NCBI GenBank assembly: GCA_030431615.1
Contig: JAUIID010000007.1
Location: 1-52,060, forward strand
Direction of reading: 5' to 3'
DNA: 52,060 nt
Origin: Alphaproteobacteria bacterium
GTDB lineage: Bacteria; Pseudomonadota; Alphaproteobacteria; Geminicoccales; Geminicoccaceae
Below, piece by piece: positions 8,249-17,349 of this stretch; within the stretch, counting starts at the first letter, position 1, and each line of letters starts with the position of its first letter. The notes below the pieces were generated by a model. It searched no databases. It was not told the origin of the DNA and saw only the letters and a list, made by a program, of their open reading frames with translations. The position numbers were made by a program, and so were the translations under genes.

Positions 8249-9922
8249 TTGCTCATCGATGCCCGCACGCTGCCCGACGGCGAGACGCTGACGGCGGCCG
8301 TCTGCGTCGTTGGCGCCGGGCCGGCGGGCATCGCCGTGGCCCGCTCGCTCGCCGCGGCGGGCATCGAGGTGCTGCTGGTCGAGGCCGGCGGCTTCAAGCC
8401 CGAGAAGGAGATCGAGGCACTTTCCTCGGGCGAGGTCGCCCCGGGCTCGCCCCACGCGCCGCTGCATCTCTACCGTCGCCGCGTCATCGGCGGCGCTTCC
8501 TATGTCTGGGGCGGGCGGTGCACGCCGCTCGACCCGATCGATTTCCGGGCCCGCTCGTGGATCCCCCATTCGGGCTGGCCCTTCGACCGGGCCGAGCTCG
8601 AGCCCTGGTACGAGAAGGGCAATCGCTTCGTGGATGCCGGCCGCTTCGATTACACGGCTGGCGGCTCGCTTCCCGGCAAGGGCACATTCGTCGAGGGCTT
8701 CTCGAGCCCGGCCCTGCATACCGACCGGATCGAGCGGTTCAGCAAGCCCACCAATATCGGCCGCCACTATCGCGACGAGCTGGCCAAGTCGGCCAAGCTC
8801 AGGCTCGTGCACCATGTGCTCTGCACCGGCGTCAGGCTGCACCATGCCGCCGGGCGGACCGAGACGCTCGAGCTGCGCACGCTCGCCGGCACGCGTCTCG
8901 TCGCCAGGGCCGAGACCTACGTCCTCGCCCTGGGCGCGCTCGAGACGGTGCGGCTGCTGCTCGCCTCCAGCGACGTCATGCGCGACGGCATCGGCAACCA
9001 CTCGGGCTGGCTCGGCCGCTCCTACCTCACCCATATCGAAGGCACGCTGGGCGAGCTCCGCTTCACCCCGGCCGACCGGGCGGTGATCTGGGGCTACGAG
9101 AAGAGCGATGACGGGATCTATGTCCGCCGCCGCTTCGCCGTCAGCGAGAAGGCGCAGGAAGAGCACGAGGTGGCCAACGGCATCGTGCGCCTCAACCACC
9201 CCTCGGTGGTCGACCCGGCGCATGGCCAGGGCATCCTCTCGGCCGCCTATTTCGCCAAGAACCTGCTCGTGCCCGAATACAGCCGGCGGATCGCCTGGAC
9301 CGACCGGCAGACCGCCGAGCGGCTCGCCGCCCTAGGCCGCAACCGGCTCTTGGGTCGCCATGCCCTCAACATGCTGAAGGACCTGCCCAGGGTCGCGGCC
9401 TTTGGGCCCTGGTGGCTCTGGGTGCGTAATCTGCAGAGCCGGCAGATGCCATCCCTGGTGCTGCCGAGCCGGTCCGGGAGCTATCCCCTCGACTTCAACG
9501 TCGAGCAGGCGCCCAACCCGGAAAGCCGCATCGGTCTCGCCAGCAGCCGTGATCGCTTCGATATGCCCCGGCTGCGGGTCGACTGGCGCATGAGCGAGGT
9601 CGATCGACACACTATTCGAGGGACACTCGCTCTCTTTCGCGATGCCGTGGCCGCAACCGGCTGCGCTACCTTCACCTACGATCCCGAGACCGCGCTCGAC
9701 CAGTTCGCCGCCATCGGCGGTCATCAGATGGGCGGTGCCCGGATGGCCGCCGACCCGAAGTCGGGCGTGGTCGACAGCCAATGCCGCGTGCACGGGGTGG
9801 ACAATCTCTATCTCGTCGGCAACCAGATCTTCCCGACCGTGGGCTACGCCAACCCGACGCTGACCACGGTCGCCCTGGCCCTGCGCCTTGCCGGCCACCT
9901 CGCCGACCGGCTCGAGGCCTGA
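8249..9922 (+). CDS. GMC family FAD-dependent oxidoreductase
   Basis: The protein has 557 residues. The FAD-binding motif VVGAGPAGIAVARSLAAAG lies near residue 19, followed by LLVEAGG. The C-terminus carries GGHQMGGARM and NPTLTTVALALRLAGHL, the usual GMC C-terminal pattern with the active-site histidine. It probably oxidises an alcohol group of a sugar or polyol. It has no signal peptide and starts at TTG 8249. It sits between an aldo/keto reductase and a heparinase-like gene, with gaps of 15 and 5 bases. It is a paralogue of the GMC gene at 45668-47221: both start MLID-x-RTLP. A redox partner is not apparent next to it. Confidence 0.82.
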   Translation: MLIDARTLPDGETLTAAVCVVGAGPAGIAVARSLAAAGIEVLLVEAGGFKPEKEIEALSSGEVAPGSPHAPLHLYRRRVIGGASYVWGGRCTPLDPIDFRARSWIPHSGWPFDRAELEPWYEKGNRFVDAGRFDYTAGGSLPGKGTFVEGFSSPALHTDRIERFSKPTNIGRHYRDELAKSAKLRLVHHVLCTGVRLHHAAGRTETLELRTLAGTRLVARAETYVLALGALETVRLLLASSDVMRDGIGNHSGWLGRSYLTHIEGTLGELRFTPADRAVIWGYEKSDDGIYVRRRFAVSEKAQEEHEVANGIVRLNHPSVVDPAHGQGILSAAYFAKNLLVPEYSRRIAWTDRQTAERLAALGRNRLLGRHALNMLKDLPRVAAFGPWWLWVRNLQSRQMPSLVLPSRSGSYPLDFNVEQAPNPESRIGLASSRDRFDMPRLRVDWRMSEVDRHTIRGTLALFRDAVAATGCATFTYDPETALDQFAAIGGHQMGGARMAADPKSGVVDSQCRVHGVDNLYLVGNQIFPTVGYANPTLTTVALALRLAGHLADRLEA

Positions 9923-9927
9923 CCACG

Positions 9928-11664
9928 ATGCTGCGGCGGCTCGAGCGGCAACTGACCATGCTGCGGCACATCCCGCCCCGGCAAATCGCGCGACGGCTCG
10001 AGCTCACCGTGCGGCGACGACTGGCGCGGCGGCTGGCAGGTCGCCTTGCGCTCGAGCCGGCCCCTGCGCTTGCCCCGCAATTGCCCCAGCCGATCTTCGC
10101 CCCCCGCATGTTGCTCGAGCGCGAGGGCGGCGGCTGGCGGTTCTGGCAGCCCTGGGGCAGCATGGAGCTGCCGCTGCAGATCGACTGGCAACTGCCGGGC
10201 GACGATCCCGAAACGGTAAGCTGGCGCATCAACCTGCACTTCATGGAGTTCCTCGAAGCCGTCGACGATCGGGCGTTCGTTGCCATCGTCTCGGACTGGA
10301 TCGACAAGAACCCGCTGCATGCCAGGGATGCCTGGCGGTGCGCTTGGTGGTCCTACAACCTCGCGATCCGGGTGGTCGTCTGGATGCAGCAGATTGCCGC
10401 CCGGCGCCCCCGGCTTCCCGATGCCTTCGTCGCCTCGGCCACGGCCTCCCTGGCACAGCAGCTGCGCTTTCTGGAACGGCACCTCGAGACCGATCTGCGC
10501 GGCAATCACCTGATGCGTGACCTGAAGGCCCTCTTGTGGGCCGGGTCGTTCTTCACCGGCCCCGAAGCCAGCCGCTGGCAACGCAAGGGAGAAGCCCTCC
10601 TGGCGAGCGAACTCGCCTGGCAGGTTCTCGATGACGGCTGCCATTACGAACGTTCGCCAAGCTATCACTGCCAGGTGCTCGGCGATCTGCTCGAGATCGC
10701 GAGCCTGTGCGGCACCGGCCCTCGCCTCGCCGCCCCGCTCGAGGCGAAGCTGCTCGCCGCCCTCGACCGGATGGCGGCGGCCGCCCTCTGCCTGACCCAT
10801 CCGGATGGCGGGGTCGCCCTCTTCAATGATGGCGGCCTGGGCATGGCCTACAGGACGGACGAGCTGCTCCAGGCTCACGCCGAGGCGGGGCGGCCGGCGC
10901 CGGCCGTCGACGCTGGCGCCTTTGCCCTGCCGGCGGGTGGCTTCTATGGTCTGCACGCGGCCGAAGAGCAGCTCATCGTCGATTGCGGGGCGATCGGCCC
11001 GGACGAGCTGATCGGCCATGGCCACGGCGACATCTCGAGCTTCGAGTGGTCGGTCGGCGGCCGGCGCATCATCGTCGACCAGGGCACCTTTCAGTACAAT
11101 GCGAGCCCGGAGCGGGTGCAGGTCCGCAGCACCAAGAGTCACAACACGCTCGTCATCGACGATGCGGAGCAGTGCGATTTCTATGGTGCCCATCGCTGCG
11201 GCCGGCGGGCCCGGCCGATCGTCCTCGGCTATGAGGGTGCCGCCGACCGCCTCGTCTTCGAGGGCACCCATGACGGATTCGACCACCTGCCCGGGCGGCC
11301 GCGCCATATCCGGCGGTTCGATGCCATGCCGGGCAGACTCAGCATCACCGACCGCATCGAAGGTGCGGGGAGCCATGCCGGCAAGGGGGGGCTTCTGCTC
11401 CACCCTGACTGCGAAGTCAGCCTGGCCGGCGACACGGCCACGATCACCAGCGGTCCCGTCGTCGTTCGACTGTCGAGCAGCATGCCGCTCAGCGCCGAGC
11501 CGGCCGAGTGGTTCCCGAACCTCTACACCCGCCGGCCGACGACCCGTCTGCGCTACGCGTTCAGCACGGCCGACGGCGAGCGGAGCCTGACGCTGCAGCT
11601 CGTTGCGACCGAGCCCTCTCAGGCGGCGGAGGGCCCCACATCGGCCGGGCCGAGAACGATGTAA
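9928..11664 (+). CDS. Heparinase II/III-like polysaccharide lyase
   Basis: The 578-residue protein has an N-terminal helical toroid region and a C-terminal Hepar_II_III domain with DELIGHGHGDISSFEWS and IIVDQGTFQYN, then KSHNTLVIDD. Families with this architecture (PL12, PL15, PL17 and relatives) cleave uronic-acid polymers such as heparin or alginate by beta-elimination. In exopolysaccharide clusters they may trim the product. No signal peptide is obvious: the first 45 residues are strongly basic. The ATG at 9928 is five bases after the GMC stop. The 3' end overlaps the convergent PL6-like gene by 46 bases. Confidence 0.82.
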   Translation: MLRRLERQLTMLRHIPPRQIARRLELTVRRRLARRLAGRLALEPAPALAPQLPQPIFAPRMLLEREGGGWRFWQPWGSMELPLQIDWQLPGDDPETVSWRINLHFMEFLEAVDDRAFVAIVSDWIDKNPLHARDAWRCAWWSYNLAIRVVVWMQQIAARRPRLPDAFVASATASLAQQLRFLERHLETDLRGNHLMRDLKALLWAGSFFTGPEASRWQRKGEALLASELAWQVLDDGCHYERSPSYHCQVLGDLLEIASLCGTGPRLAAPLEAKLLAALDRMAAAALCLTHPDGGVALFNDGGLGMAYRTDELLQAHAEAGRPAPAVDAGAFALPAGGFYGLHAAEEQLIVDCGAIGPDELIGHGHGDISSFEWSVGGRRIIVDQGTFQYNASPERVQVRSTKSHNTLVIDDAEQCDFYGAHRCGRRARPIVLGYEGAADRLVFEGTHDGFDHLPGRPRHIRRFDAMPGRLSITDRIEGAGSHAGKGGLLLHPDCEVSLAGDTATITSGPVVVRLSSSMPLSAEPAEWFPNLYTRRPTTRLRYAFSTADGERSLTLQLVATEPSQAAEGPTSAGPRTM

Positions 11665-12896
11665 CGCGGCACCTCGAAGGTTGGCTCGCGATAGAGCGTG
11701 TCGACCGCATTCTGCTCGACGATCTCGCCCTGATGCCCTTCGATGATCGTGCCGCGCACCGACATCGGCCAGTCCCGAGTGCCGCTGCCGAGCCGCAGGA
11801 TGCCGATATTGCCGGCAAAGAGGCAGTTGCGGGCGGCCGGCTGGCGCCCTGCGGCCATGCTTTCGACATCGTCGAGATCGCTGACGCCGGCCATCGGCCC
11901 CATATCGGTCCAGTTGCCGCTCTTAGCCCCGTCGTTGTAGTTGCCGATCACCAGATGATCGTCCCCGAGCACAACCGGGCCGCCGGTGCCGAGAACCGCA
12001 TTGCCGATCACCTGGCAGTTGCGGCCCGAACGGATCTCGATCCGGGCCATCCGCGACGACGCGTTCCTGACCGTGTTGAAGCGGAAGATGTTGCCGGAGC
12101 ACTTCGACTGCAGGCTGTTGCCCATGCCGCCGCCGATTTCCTCCAGCAGGTTGTACTCGACGATGGCGTGCAGCTCGCGCAGCATGTCGGGCTGGCGGCC
12201 CGCCCCGCCCCCGATGCCGATCGCGACACCATCCTTGCCGCCCTTGCTGTCGCCGAGGATGTTGGTGTCGAAGTGGTTGCGGAAGATATGGGCATGACGC
12301 GAGCCGGGGTCGTGCTCGTTGACGCAGATGCCCCGTTGGGCGAAATCCTTGAAATAATTGTAGGATATCTCGGCGTGATCAGCGCGGCTGTTGCCGGGCG
12401 CGCCGACGCGGACGATGCCGCGCTGGGCACCGTTCCACACCCCGACATCGATGAAGCGGCAGCGCGTGACCCGACAATGCCGGCCGGTCAGCTCGATGAT
12501 GCTGTCACCCTCGACGGGCGTGCCGCGCCACTCCAGATGCTGGGCCACGGCATGGTCGCCGGCGAGGAACAGCCGGCCGGTCAGTCGCGCCTGATGGGCA
12601 GCCGCGGCGCGGACCCGGATCGGGGCCTCGGGCAACCCGCTCTGCTGCAGCAGGAAATCGCCATCGTAGGTGCCGGCGGCGAGGACGATGTCATCACCGG
12701 GTGTGGCTGTGGCGAGCGCGTCCGCGAGTTGCCGGGCCCCATCGACGGCGACCGTTCGATGGAACGTATCCCCGGTGGCTCGTGCGCTGGTGGCAAGAAC
12801 GCTGCAAGATGCCGCCGCGAGCAGGCCCAGGGCGGCGCGCCTGCTCCAGGCCGGTCGTTGCACATCGGCATGAGGGTACATTGCAGCCACTCGCAT
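11619..12896 (-). CDS. Secreted PL6-like right-handed beta-helix lyase (Tat signal)
   Basis: From the ATG at 12896 the protein has about 425 residues. It starts with a twin-arginine-type signal (SRRAALGLLAAASCSVLATSA), suggesting folded export to the periplasm or beyond. The rest is a parallel beta-helix with GDDIVLAAGTYDG, RGIVRVG, then GGMGNSLQSKCSGNIFRFNT. The last matches the PL6 (chondroitinase B / alginate lyase) segment with the conserved Lys and Arg. The C-terminus has NIGILRLGSGT, IIEGHQGEIV and DVGPSAA, shared with the two other lyases in this window. A start at 12881 is also possible. It is the last gene of the minus-strand operon headed by the GT39-type gene. Confidence 0.78.
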   Translation of the reverse strand: MRVAAMYPHADVQRPAWSRRAALGLLAAASCSVLATSARATGDTFHRTVAVDGARQLADALATATPGDDIVLAAGTYDGDFLLQQSGLPEAPIRVRAAAAHQARLTGRLFLAGDHAVAQHLEWRGTPVEGDSIIELTGRHCRVTRCRFIDVGVWNGAQRGIVRVGAPGNSRADHAEISYNYFKDFAQRGICVNEHDPGSRHAHIFRNHFDTNILGDSKGGKDGVAIGIGGGAGRQPDMLRELHAIVEYNLLEEIGGGMGNSLQSKCSGNIFRFNTVRNASSRMARIEIRSGRNCQVIGNAVLGTGGPVVLGDDHLVIGNYNDGAKSGNWTDMGPMAGVSDLDDVESMAAGRQPAARNCLFAGNIGILRLGSGTRDWPMSVRGTIIEGHQGEIVEQNAVDTLYREPTFEVPRYIVLGPADVGPSAA

Positions 12897-12917
12897 CGGT
12901 CGATCCGTTCGAACAAG

Positions 12918-12951
12918 CGGTGACCGCACCCGCGAGGCCCGGCGGTCACCG
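12918..12951. terminator. Hairpin between FkbM and PL6-like genes
   Basis: CGGTGACCG (12918-12926) and its exact complement CGGTCACCG (12943-12951) form a nine-base stem with a GC-rich loop of 16 bases. It lies just downstream of the methyltransferase stop (12965) and upstream of the lyase start, both on the minus strand. On that strand the stem is followed by only a short TTGTT, so it may be a weak terminator, attenuator or processing site. Confidence 0.35.
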
Positions 12952-12964
12952 TATCGCGTGATCC

Positions 12965-13777
12965 TCAATTTTTTCCACGGGCTGCCGTCGGAGTCCAGTC
13001 GGCGGGCGCGAACAAGGCATCGTTGCTGGCGAGGCCCTGAATGTCGGCGAAACCCTCGATTGGCTGCAAGCCGCCATCGGCCGCGAAGCCATAAGCCCGA
13101 TAGCCCTGTTCGGCGAGCAGGCGAAAGAGACTGTCTTCGTCGAGACCGTGCAGTTGCGCGTGACCGGTCTCGGCGAGCACGAACGGCCGGGCCCGTTCGA
13201 GCACCGCGATGGCGCCCTTCACGACGAAATACTCAAAGCCTTCGGCATCGATCTTGATCAACGCCACGCGTGCCAGTTCCGGGTGGTCGTCGACGAGGCT
13301 GTCGAGCGGGCGCAGCTCGATCTCGATCGTCCGACCCGCGGCCGCCGGCTTGTCCGCGATGAAGCTGCGACCACTCAGCTGCCGCCCATCGTCGCCGATA
13401 TGCTGCAGCTGGGCAGTCTTGTGCGCCTCGGCAAGCCCGAAGTCGAAGAGCTCGACATTGCGCAACCGATGCAGACCCAGGGTCTTCTGCGTGACCGCCG
13501 CATAGTAGGGATGTGGCTCGAACGCCAGGACCTTGCCGGTCGGGCCGACGAGGCGCGAGAGCCGATGGGACCAGTTGGCGTTGTTGGCGCCGACATCGAC
13601 GACGACCGCCCCCTCGCTCACATAACTGTCGATCCTCTGCAAGGCGACGTCATCGCGCAATGAACGACCGGTCGTATTCCGATAATAGAAGCGCCACGCA
13701 TGCAGCGAGCTCATCAGCTGATCACCGAGAATGGCTCTCCCGATCGCTTTGATGTTGCTGCCTATTTTGGTGATCAC
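12965..13777 (-). CDS. FkbM family SAM-dependent methyltransferase
   Basis: The product has about 270 residues. Motif I is VVDVGANNANWSHRL near residue 59, followed by AFEPHPYY and the FkbM signature KIDAEGFEYFVVKGA in the second half. FkbM-type enzymes O-methylate sugars or natural products and are common in polysaccharide clusters, so methylation of a glycan residue is likely. The GTG at 13777 was chosen because a GAGG box lies seven bases upstream. A TTG at 13798 would add seven residues but lacks a ribosome site. The gene lies 51 bases after the asparagine-synthase-like gene and 68 bases before the PL6-like gene on the same strand. Confidence 0.78.
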   Translation of the reverse strand: MITKIGSNIKAIGRAILGDQLMSSLHAWRFYYRNTTGRSLRDDVALQRIDSYVSEGAVVVDVGANNANWSHRLSRLVGPTGKVLAFEPHPYYAAVTQKTLGLHRLRNVELFDFGLAEAHKTAQLQHIGDDGRQLSGRSFIADKPAAAGRTIEIELRPLDSLVDDHPELARVALIKIDAEGFEYFVVKGAIAVLERARPFVLAETGHAQLHGLDEDSLFRLLAEQGYRAYGFAADGGLQPIEGFADIQGLASNDALFAPADWTPTAARGKN

Positions 13778-13828
13778 GGCATCGCCTCGATTGAGCAAGA
13801 AGAAGTGGGGGAAGTCCCGGGCGCAGCG

Positions 13829-15493
13829 TCAAGTGCGACCGTCGATCTCTTCACCGTCGAGAAAGCGCAGCAAGGTGCCCATCGTGATCATTCGACCGAC
13901 ATGGATGTTGCGCAGGCTCTCGACAGACAGATCGGGCTGCAGGATGCCTTGCTGCTTCAGGCGATCGAACGCCTGGGTGAACATCGTCGAATGGCGCAGC
14001 CGGTCGCGGTAGCCAGGCGGATCCGCCTCGAGCTCGCCGACCTTGTGGAACAGGCTCTTGCCGAGATAGCGCTCGGTGAGCTTGCGGCCGATGCGCCCTG
14101 CCTGGACCCGCGCATAGGTGCCGAGCTCGGCGACGAGGCGGCTCGGCCGGCTGGACGCGGTGTAGCCCTCATTGGTCGGCAGGGCTGCAAGAGTGGGGCA
14201 ATGCGCGGTGATGACCCGTCGATGCCAGCGGGTGAAGAAGCGCTCCCAGGGCGGTATGCGCATGCCGAGGCGGATCATCCGATGCTCGAGGAAGGGGGCG
14301 GCGACCTGCATGCCGAGGTGAAGGTAGTTCGAGAAGCTCGTGCCGAAGAGCTCCGGGGCGCGGAAATCGCGATAGATCCGCTCGTAGGTCTCGTTGTTGG
14401 TGGCTGCCCGGCAGGTCTCGAGGCGGGCCCTGGTTTCCGTGAGGATGGTCTGCCGGAGATCGAGCCCCGCCGGGGTGAGCTGCTCGTCGGGAATGGTGAT
14501 CGGGATGAGCCGGAGCCGGTAGAAGCGATCGATATTGGCGTTGGGTACGCCGTAGCGAGGAAAATCCTGGATGTAGAAATTGTCGCGGAAGAACTCGCCA
14601 CCGCCGCCGTGCACCATGACCTCGACCCCCAGCCCCAGCCGCTTCAGGCAGAGCTGTCGATCACGGTGCAGACGCGGGAACTCGGTGAGGCCGTCGCCAT
14701 CGCGGAACAGCCGTGGCAGGTCGTCCTCGAGCGTCTCGATGTCGTGCACGTGGTAGGTCAGCGGGCGACCGAGGGCGGCGGCCACGCGCGTCGCTGCCGC
14801 CTGTTCGCTGGAGCCCAGGATGCCGGTCAGCCCGCAGTCGAACTGCAGCTGCCGCTGGCTCAGGAGGCAGGCTATGACCCGGGAGTCGAAGCCGCCGGTC
14901 AGGTCGAGACTTACATGGTGGCCGTCGATCGCCTGCTTCAGCTCGTCGAAATAGCCGAGGACATCATCGGGATCGAAGGGGCGATCCGGCGGATCGGGCC
15001 GCTCGACGACGGTGACCGCCGGCTGTTTGGAATAGTCGACCCGCAGACTCTGCAGCCGGCGCAACCGCTTGAGGCCGGTGACCGGCGTCTCCGGGCCGAA
15101 ATTGCCACCTTGCATGATGAATTCGAGCACGCGCTGCGTGTCCGTGTCGCTCGTGCCCTTGCCCTCGGCGCGCACGAGATCGAGGAATCGGGTCGCAACC
15201 CGGTTGTCGCTATAGTAAATCCGGGCGAGCGCGGTCCGATCATTGAATATGCGCCAGATCTTCTGCTCTCGCATAAGCACGAAGAGGCAATAGACGCCTT
15301 GCAATTCATCGATCAGGCCCTCGAGCGCCGCCGCGTCGCCGGCCGCAAGCAGGCGGGCGATCGTCGTAGCGCCGCTCGCCTCGCCGGGCAGGTAGAGAGC
15401 ACCCCGCCAGCCGATGACATAGCGATCGTTCGCCTCCCAGCGCAGGCCGGGGGCGGGCGTCGCTTGCGGGTCTTCAAACGGACATAGCAGCAA
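13829..15493 (-). CDS. Asparagine-synthase-like protein of polysaccharide cluster
   Basis: The protein has 554 residues. An N-terminal region of about 190 residues looks like a degenerate class II glutamine amidotransferase domain. The synthase part begins with VSLDLTGGFDSRVIACLL, a PP-loop ATP-binding motif. The mature enzyme would begin M-L-L-C, so the nucleophilic Cys2 needed for glutamine hydrolysis is not in place. Ammonia or another nucleophile may be used, or another amide or adenylate chemistry performed. Genes of this type occur in capsule and exopolysaccharide clusters, where they are thought to amidate uronic acids, but that is inference here. It starts at TTG with GAGGG nine bases upstream. 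Confidence 0.7.
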   Translation of the reverse strand: MLLCPFEDPQATPAPGLRWEANDRYVIGWRGALYLPGEASGATTIARLLAAGDAAALEGLIDELQGVYCLFVLMREQKIWRIFNDRTALARIYYSDNRVATRFLDLVRAEGKGTSDTDTQRVLEFIMQGGNFGPETPVTGLKRLRRLQSLRVDYSKQPAVTVVERPDPPDRPFDPDDVLGYFDELKQAIDGHHVSLDLTGGFDSRVIACLLSQRQLQFDCGLTGILGSSEQAAATRVAAALGRPLTYHVHDIETLEDDLPRLFRDGDGLTEFPRLHRDRQLCLKRLGLGVEVMVHGGGGEFFRDNFYIQDFPRYGVPNANIDRFYRLRLIPITIPDEQLTPAGLDLRQTILTETRARLETCRAATNNETYERIYRDFRAPELFGTSFSNYLHLGMQVAAPFLEHRMIRLGMRIPPWERFFTRWHRRVITAHCPTLAALPTNEGYTASSRPSRLVAELGTYARVQAGRIGRKLTERYLGKSLFHKVGELEADPPGYRDRLRHSTMFTQAFDRLKQQGILQPDLSVESLRNIHVGRMITMGTLLRFLDGEEIDGRT

Positions 15494-15577
15494 ATCGGGT
15501 GTCCCTCGTTGTGAGCCCTGGCGCGGCCGGTGGTCATGGCCCGTCCGGTCGCGGCGTTCGACCGGCCGGGCGAGATC

Positions 15578-17239
15578 TCAGCCGGATCCGCCAGCTGTCG
15601 GCAATGCGTCACAGTCGGCCGGCCGCTCGAAGGGATCGGGATGTTCCCACGTGAACGCGAGCAGATGCGTATCCTCCGGCAATGCGAGCGGCGTTGTCCG
15701 GGCCTCGATCAGCTGCTCGACATTGACGTCCCGCATCGTTCCTTCAGGGGCGAACGTGTCCTCGCCCCACCATTTTGCCTTGGTGACGAAGAGGCCGCTG
15801 GCATGGCAGTCCATCACCTGCGCGAGACTGGCGGCATCGGGGATCACCGGCACGTCGGAGCGGAAATCTGGGGCGAAGGGGTGCCGCGTGGCGACGGGGA
15901 GCTCGGCGAACTTGCTGGCGCTGAGCAGAACATCGGCCCGGCCGAAATAATAGAGCGGGCCGAGTTCCTCGGTCGTCACCACGACCTCGGCCTGCTCGAA
16001 CCAGGGCTCGAGCACCGGTGCGGCGATTTCCCAGTTCTCGCGTGGCGGCTGGGGCGGGATGGCGACGTCCGCGAGCATGGTCACGCTGCGCAGCCATGCC
16101 GGATTGACGATCACCACCGAGAGGAGGGCGAGCCCGAGAAAAAGGCCGGCAACGGGCCGGGCCATGCGGCCGGCGATGTGGCTGAAGGCGGGCGTGAGCC
16201 GATCGTGCCATCGGCCCAAGAGCCCGTGGCTGGCCCGGAGCATCGAGGCGAGGCCGAGGCCCCAAAGCACGAACAGGAAGGGTTGGGCATAGAGGATGTA
16301 GCGCAGGCTCTTCGCTGCGGCGAAGGAGTTCAGCAGGAAGCCGACGACGAAGACGGTGAGCGCGAAGCCGGCGAGCCGGGGCCGGTCGATCAGGGCCAGA
16401 ACCGCGATGACGCCGGAGAGAGTCCAGAGCGTCGGATAGTACAACATGTACCAAAGATGATAGAACAGAAAGTTCTCGCCCTGCAGTTCATTGAAGAGCA
16501 TCGTCGCCCGGTATCTTGCCCAGAGCTCATCAGCGAGGCCAAGCGCCCAGGCGGCCATGGCGGCAACGATGCCGGCAAGCAGGAGGCCGGCCAGCACCGA
16601 CAGCTTCAGCCTGGCCGGAACGGCGGGGCGGGCCAGCCATGGCAGCAGGACCGCGCCGACGACCCACAGCCCGAGGCCGGCAATGCCGAGCAGCGTGGTC
16701 GGCTGGAGGTAGGTCGCGAAGGCGAGCAACAGCACGGCGGGAATGGCAGCCAGAGCATGGCGCGGAAGTGACCAGGAGCGGCCGACCTGGTGATAGACGA
16801 GCCAGGCGGCAATGAAGAAGACGAAGCCCTGCAGGCTGTAGAAGCGGGCAAACTGGGCGACGGCGAGGATGAACGGCGACAGCGCGAGGAGACCAGCGCC
16901 GATCCAGGCCGCAGCGGGGCTGGCTTCACGCCGCAGGAAGATGAAGAAGCTGACGACCAGCGCCGTCGTGAACAGGATGGAAGGCAGGCGCGCCGCGGTC
17001 AGGCTCGGACCGAACAGGGAGAAGCTCTGCGCCACCAGCCAGGTCGTCGGATAGCCGCGCCAGTAGCGACCGTCCTCGCCGATCGACGGCTCGCCGGTGG
17101 CGAGCAGGCCCTTGGCCGCGAGGATATGATAGAACTCGTCACCATCCGGCAGCCGTTCGAGATTGATGCTATAGAAAAGAAAGGCGACAACGCCGATCGC
17201 GAGCCCCGCCAACCACCCTTGCGTGAAATTCTTAATCAT
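15578..17239 (-). CDS. GT39/ArnT-like membrane glycosyltransferase
   Basis: The 553-residue protein has about eleven hydrophobic helices. In its first periplasmic loop it has LPDGDEFYHILAAKG, with the acidic DGDE (residues 32-35) expected in GT-C enzymes of the PMT_2/ArnT type. Such enzymes use a polyprenyl-phosphate sugar on the periplasmic face of the inner membrane to modify lipid A, protein or polysaccharide. The C-terminal region of some 150 residues is soluble, as in ArnT. It heads the minus-strand operon with the asparagine-synthase-like, FkbM and PL6-like genes. It is divergent from the flippase, with 110 bases between starts. The acceptor cannot be told. Confidence 0.75.
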   Translation of the reverse strand: MIKNFTQGWLAGLAIGVVAFLFYSINLERLPDGDEFYHILAAKGLLATGEPSIGEDGRYWRGYPTTWLVAQSFSLFGPSLTAARLPSILFTTALVVSFFIFLRREASPAAAWIGAGLLALSPFILAVAQFARFYSLQGFVFFIAAWLVYHQVGRSWSLPRHALAAIPAVLLLAFATYLQPTTLLGIAGLGLWVVGAVLLPWLARPAVPARLKLSVLAGLLLAGIVAAMAAWALGLADELWARYRATMLFNELQGENFLFYHLWYMLYYPTLWTLSGVIAVLALIDRPRLAGFALTVFVVGFLLNSFAAAKSLRYILYAQPFLFVLWGLGLASMLRASHGLLGRWHDRLTPAFSHIAGRMARPVAGLFLGLALLSVVIVNPAWLRSVTMLADVAIPPQPPRENWEIAAPVLEPWFEQAEVVVTTEELGPLYYFGRADVLLSASKFAELPVATRHPFAPDFRSDVPVIPDAASLAQVMDCHASGLFVTKAKWWGEDTFAPEGTMRDVNVEQLIEARTTPLALPEDTHLLAFTWEHPDPFERPADCDALPTAGGSG

Positions 17240-17349
17240 GGATTAAACAGCCGAGCTCGGGGCGTGAGGCAGGGGTGCTCTCGTCATCAGGCAATTTTCG
17301 ACACGTCCGCGGCCCCAGCATCAGCAATTCAATATTCTCAGTAGAACTC

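Noticed and set aside
13700-15487. Long plus-strand frames opposite the asparagine-synthase-like gene, and similar ones at 837-2096, 4756-6624, 11508-12923 and 15530-16771.
   Set aside because: They lie antisense to genes with clear family motifs, have Arg-, Ala-, Gly- and acidic-rich composition typical of shadow frames, and show no domains.
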